Below, one piece after another: positions 35,501-37,235 of a DNA stretch of 37,235 nucleotides. This DNA comes from JBCDBD01 sp039184335 (lineage in GTDB: Bacteria; Bacteroidota; Bacteroidia; Flavobacteriales; Flavobacteriaceae), in contig JBCDBD010000036.1 in assembly GCA_039184335.1 (NCBI GenBank), positions 1-37,235 of the forward strand. Reading direction: 5' to 3'. Positions within the stretch are counted from its first letter, which is position 1; each line of letters opens with the position of its first letter. The translations under genes and the position numbers were made by a program. The notes beneath the pieces were generated by a model. That model did not search any database, had not been told where the DNA came from, and saw only the letters and a list, made by a program, of their open reading frames with translations.

Positions 35501-36015
35501 TGAATGCCATCCAACACATTTACCCTAACATCATCCGTAGTGTTGTTCACCAGTGTTGCTTTTCTTACAAAACCATAGGTGTCACTAGAGCTCCATTGAT
35601 AGCTAAAGGTCAAGCCAAGATCGTGGTTGACCTCTTCAAATCGTATTTTGTTTCCATAAACGTTCTTGTAGAGGTTTCGTGTTATCACATACCTGCCATC
35701 ATACCTATAGGAGAATGGTTCCCAGATGTTGGATCTGTCATCGGAGCCTACTAGAAACAGGGTTTTACTCCCCGTGACTTCAACTGATTCGGTAATCTTG
35801 TCATCTGTGTAATAGGGAAACAGCGCATATTCTGCATTTTTTCTTCCGGCACTGAGCCCCCCATTGCTAGATATGAACATCCAATGGTTTGAGTTGCTCA
35901 CAATACTCATAAAAAAGGGACGCAACGCATCACTATTTGCTATCTTAAAATAGCTTTCGCCCCCTATGACAACATTTTCAATCTTATTATCATCTATTAT
36001 TTTAACGTCTTGCAT
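32572..36015 (-). CDS. GH149-type beta-1,3-oligoglucan phosphorylase
   Basis: The 1147-residue protein belongs to the phosphorylase clan around GH94. The catalytic-acid region GGIWMNTQRPEWNDANNALV carries Asp645, and an N-terminal beta-sandwich contains GRKNAEYALFPYYTDDKI and SNIWEPFSYRYDGRY. At over 1100 residues it is much longer than usual GH94 cellobiose or laminaribiose phosphorylases (about 800), and its long C-terminal region fits GH149, the family built on beta-1,3-oligoglucan phosphorylases. The GH17/GH3/GH30 neighbourhood supports that choice. It has no signal peptide, so it would act in the cytoplasm, cleaving imported oligosaccharides with phosphate to give glucose 1-phosphate and save ATP. 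It is the first gene of the glucan operon. GH161 or an unusual GH94 remains possible. Confidence 0.8.
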   Translation of the reverse strand: MQDVKIIDDNKIENVVIGGESYFKIANSDALRPFFMSIVSNSNHWMFISSNGGLSAGRKNAEYALFPYYTDDKITESVEVTGSKTLFLVGSDDRSNIWEPFSYRYDGRYVITRNLYKNVYGNKIRFEEVNHDLGLTFSYQWSSSDTYGFVRKATLVNNTTDDVRVNVLDGIQNILPFGVGSDLQNRSSNLVDAYKRSELIKDSGLGIYALSAIIVDKAEPSEALKANMVWSLGLENPTHLLSSLQLKNYRRRIPLKEEVDVKAEKGAYFVNTEFVLAPKAEKEWMIIADVNQDHSSIIKISKEIKHEKKLQLKIEQDIALGTEGLVRLTSASDGLQLTSDGLRDTRHFSNTLFNVMRGGIFDDGYQIEKTDFGNYVSKANNEVFVNAESTIEKLPSIFSLFELKKIAHQSDDKNFARLCLEYLPLKFSRRHGDPSRPWNRFSINTRSEVDGSKILDYEGNWRDIFQNWEALAHSYPEFAESMIHKFLNATTFDGYNPYRITKDGLDWETIEPDDPWSYIGYWGDHQIIYLLKFLEFIQDYAPGKLDRYFDNDIFVYANVPYKIKDYVDILKNPKDTILFDGELDLHIRQKRIALGADGALLRNKEMVVHKVNFIEKLLATVLAKLSNLIPEGGIWMNTQRPEWNDANNALVGNGVSMVTLYYLRRFLKFFRELVANSAIKQVKVSKELVEFFDEIIQTFEKHQNLLSGRIDDKDRKLILDGLGTAGSNFRMAIYKKAFSGEKKLISSEELTRFVDLGLMYLEHSIKANKRHDDLYHAYNLMTVENDTEVAISYLSEMLEGQVAVLSSGYLSSEKALEVLDALKSSKLFREDQYSYLLYPNKDLPLFMEKNNVPRQAVQKSGLLLELESKGNTQIIEKDSYGNYHFNGNFKNANDLDAALKQLSQTEYAALVATDRLLVLQIFEEVFNHKAFTGRSGTFFGYEGLGSIYWHMVSKLQLAVQECCLNAIEEHKSDEIIGRLLQHYYEISEGIGVHKSPSLYGAFPTDPYSHTPAGKGAQQPGMTGQVKEDILSRFGELGIFISNGMLYFKPCLLKKEEFLKAPNTFKYVDVGSAQKQIQLHEGSLCFTYCQIPIIYKLADDEGVEVVYKDKDPAVFEGHSLDSTASKMIFERTGEIVQINVKVNAAGLR

Positions 36016-36372
36016 TTAAATAGATTCGTAGGTTATACTGCTAAAATAAATGGCAATCCCGGTTCTGTCACTGATATGGTCGCACTATAAAGCCCCAACA
36101 ACAAACTTTCAGGAGTAATAATGGAGCTTATTGGTATGGTATAAGACCTATTCACTTTTACTATGGCGTTATGTTGCCTCATTTAAGATTTTTATTGGAT
36201 TATTACAATGTGCATCTATGTTGTCCAATTCTTTTTTTCTTCTAAGATCGTGAAGAAAACATATCCCGACCTTAATTTTAATTCCTGATCTTTCCCATGG
36301 ATTTTAATATAGTAGGATTACAATCAGATCTAAAACAATGACTTGTACAAATTTTTAAAGTCCATTTTTATC

Positions 36373-36410
36373 TTAAACCTGAACCTCTAATTTCAAAGGT
36401 TGAGGTTTAA
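36373..36410. terminator. Long interrupted hairpin, probable transcript end or attenuator
   Basis: TTAAACCT (36373-36380) pairs with AGGTTTAA (36403-36410). After one G/G mismatch, AACCT (36382-36386) pairs with AGGTT (36397-36401), leaving a ten-base loop. It lies about 180 bases past the stop of the minus-strand carbohydrate-binding gene and about 360 bases before the phosphorylase start. It may end the upstream transcript or reduce read-through into the enzyme operon. Confidence 0.5.
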
Positions 36411-36527
36411 AGGATTTTATCACATCTTTCCCTGCCCTGGTCAAACTTTAGAAAAGGCTAGCCAAAGAAAATCTTGGTGCTAACCTTTTCTTATGATCAA
36501 AGAGTATTTTATCTTGTATTCAACTTG

Positions 36528-36548
36528 CTGTAAACAAATATTTTACAG
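36528..36548. repeat. 7-bp inverted repeat CTGTAAA/TTTACAG
   Basis: CTGTAAA at 36528-36534 and TTTACAG at 36542-36548 enclose a seven-base AT loop. It lies about 40 bases beyond the stop of the carbohydrate-binding gene. It may be a weak transcript-end hairpin or an operator. Confidence 0.3.
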
Positions 36549-36589
36549 TAACACATAGGGCATACCCTTTACTACCAAAATGTATGAAA

Positions 36590-37235
36590 CTATGGGTTCA
36601 ACGTAACGGAAACATTATCAATGTTCATGGTCACACTACAACCACTTACTGCACCACATACTGTTTCAATTAAGAAAGAGATTCCATCTGAAACGTCTGT
36701 ACCTCCCGGAATTGTATACGTACCTGTATAGGACATCCATGAACCACTAGGTGACGGACCAGGACTTAAAACCTCGGTAAACGATACTCCGCCTGGGCTT
36801 TCCCCAAAAAGAATGACATTGACCGCTGCACCAGGTTGTACAACAGACCCGATGTAATCAAACTGAATTTGAATGACATCTCCTGCGGCAACGGTACCTG
36901 CGCCAATCCTTTCTTGCTTGAAGGCAGGATTCCCCCCAGAATCGCCAACAGTTAGTCTTCCTGACCAAGTTCCACCATTGCTTAAGGTATTATCCAAAGC
37001 CGCAGTTCCGCCATTTTGAAACAAGAACCACCCTGTATCGTCACCAGTTTCGAAATCACCGTTGGCTGCTAATTCCCCTGGTGTTCCACCACCACCGGCC
37101 GGCTTGTAGAAATAGATGTTGTCCACATATACCTCTCCCGAGTTCATCAGGTCGATCACCACCTGCTGGATGTTGCTCTTGCCCCCAAGGCCACTGCTCT
37201 CCAGTTCGGTGAACGGTATGTCGAACGAGAGCCAC
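36590..37235 (-). CDS. Carbohydrate-binding (CBM4-like) protein, C-terminal part, runs off window
   Basis: The frame is open to the last base of the window, so the 5' end is missing; the GTG at 37162 is internal. The visible upstream part ends a jelly-roll domain (GKSNIQQVVIDLMNSGEVYV then DNIYFYKP). A glycine linker (AGGGGTPGE) leads to a second domain that looks like a CBM4/9-type module: NGDFETGDDTGWFLFQNGG, then strands with GGTWSGRLTVGDSGG, and a final NIDNVSVTLNP. Such proteins usually sit behind SusC/SusD genes in laminarin loci and act as surface glycan-binding lipoproteins. The neighbour is the glucan operon on the same strand. No catalytic motif is seen in the part present. Confidence 0.78.
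   Translation of the reverse strand, partial: WLSFDIPFTELESSGLGGKSNIQQVVIDLMNSGEVYVDNIYFYKPAGGGGTPGELAANGDFETGDDTGWFLFQNGGTAALDNTLSNGGTWSGRLTVGDSGGNPAFKQERIGAGTVAAGDVIQIQFDYIGSVVQPGAAVNVILFGESPGGVSFTEVLSPGPSPSGSWMSYTGTYTIPGGTDVSDGISFLIETVCGAVSGCSVTMNIDNVSVTLNP

Larger units (their letters stand above)
36016..36589. other. 574-bp intergenic region with two hairpins
   Basis: No gene is visible. It must contain the promoter of the glucan operon, which I cannot assign with confidence, and the transcript end of the carbohydrate-binding protein gene. The visible structures are a strong interrupted hairpin at 36373-36410 and a smaller one, CTGTAAA/TTTACAG, at 36528-36548. The TATGTAACA operator motif of the CHAT island is absent. 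Confidence 0.55.

Noticed and set aside
1..37235. CRISPR arrays, tRNA or rRNA genes, insertion sequences
   Set aside because: I saw no regularly spaced repeats, no cloverleaf-like tRNA sequences, no rRNA landmarks and no transposase-like protein.

Overview
The window looks like chromosomal DNA of a marine-type flavobacterium (Bacteroidota, family Flavobacteriaceae). The reasons are low G+C, few clear Shine-Dalgarno sequences, many Bacteroidota-style lipoproteins and secreted proteins, a hybrid two-component regulator (HTCS), an ECF sigma factor paired with a membrane TPR protein, and a beta-glucan utilisation locus. The genus cannot be told from the sequence. I saw no rRNA, tRNA, CRISPR array or insertion sequence.

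Layout. (1) 1-352: a perfect 129-bp inverted repeat with a 29-bp loop, either a real palindrome or a fold-back assembly artefact. (2) 386-7071, plus strand: a secreted SdiA-regulated-type protein, a 1223-residue lipoprotein (degenerate metallophosphatase, a kinase-like centre, outer-membrane barrel), a potassium-channel-like protein and a CPA1 Na+/H+ antiporter. Two small overlapping ORFs of unknown role follow (7243-7685). (3) 8129-14819, minus strand: six closely spaced genes for exported proteins, namely a ricin-type lectin, a lipoprotein, an OmpA-family protein and three proteins I do not recognise or only describe. (4) 15130-19860: an ECF sigma factor and a TPR membrane protein (plus), converging on a periplasmic TPR-CHAT protease-like protein and a coupled secreted coiled-coil protein (minus). 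(5) 20430-23375, minus: a TPR-type HTCS with an AraC output domain. (6) 24587-36015, minus: a beta-1,3/1,6-glucan (laminarin-like) operon coding for a GH149-type phosphorylase, GH3, GH17 lipoprotein, GH30 lipoprotein, an MFS transporter fused to GH17, and a stand-alone GH17. (7) 36590-37235, minus: the C-terminal part of a carbohydrate-binding protein running off the window, probably the end of the upstream SusCD part of the same locus.

How the parts may work together. In the glucan locus the two lipoprotein enzymes (GH30, GH17) would act outside the cytoplasm. The GPH-type transporter imports oligosaccharides, and the enzymes without signal peptides (fused GH17, free GH17, GH3, GH149 phosphorylase) would finish the job inside. 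The transporter-hydrolase fusion and its tandem free copy are the most striking features of this part.

Regions 3-5 look like one surveillance or proteolysis island. Three pairs of a 9-bp motif (consensus about TATGTAACA), each pair spaced exactly 21 bp, occur only in the intergenic regions before the secreted operon, before the coiled-coil/CHAT operon and beside the HTCS. Such spacing suits AraC-type direct-repeat binding, so the HTCS is the natural candidate regulator. The CHAT gene also contains a run of nine G upstream of its catalytic residues, a possible on/off slippage site. These links are inference from sequence only.
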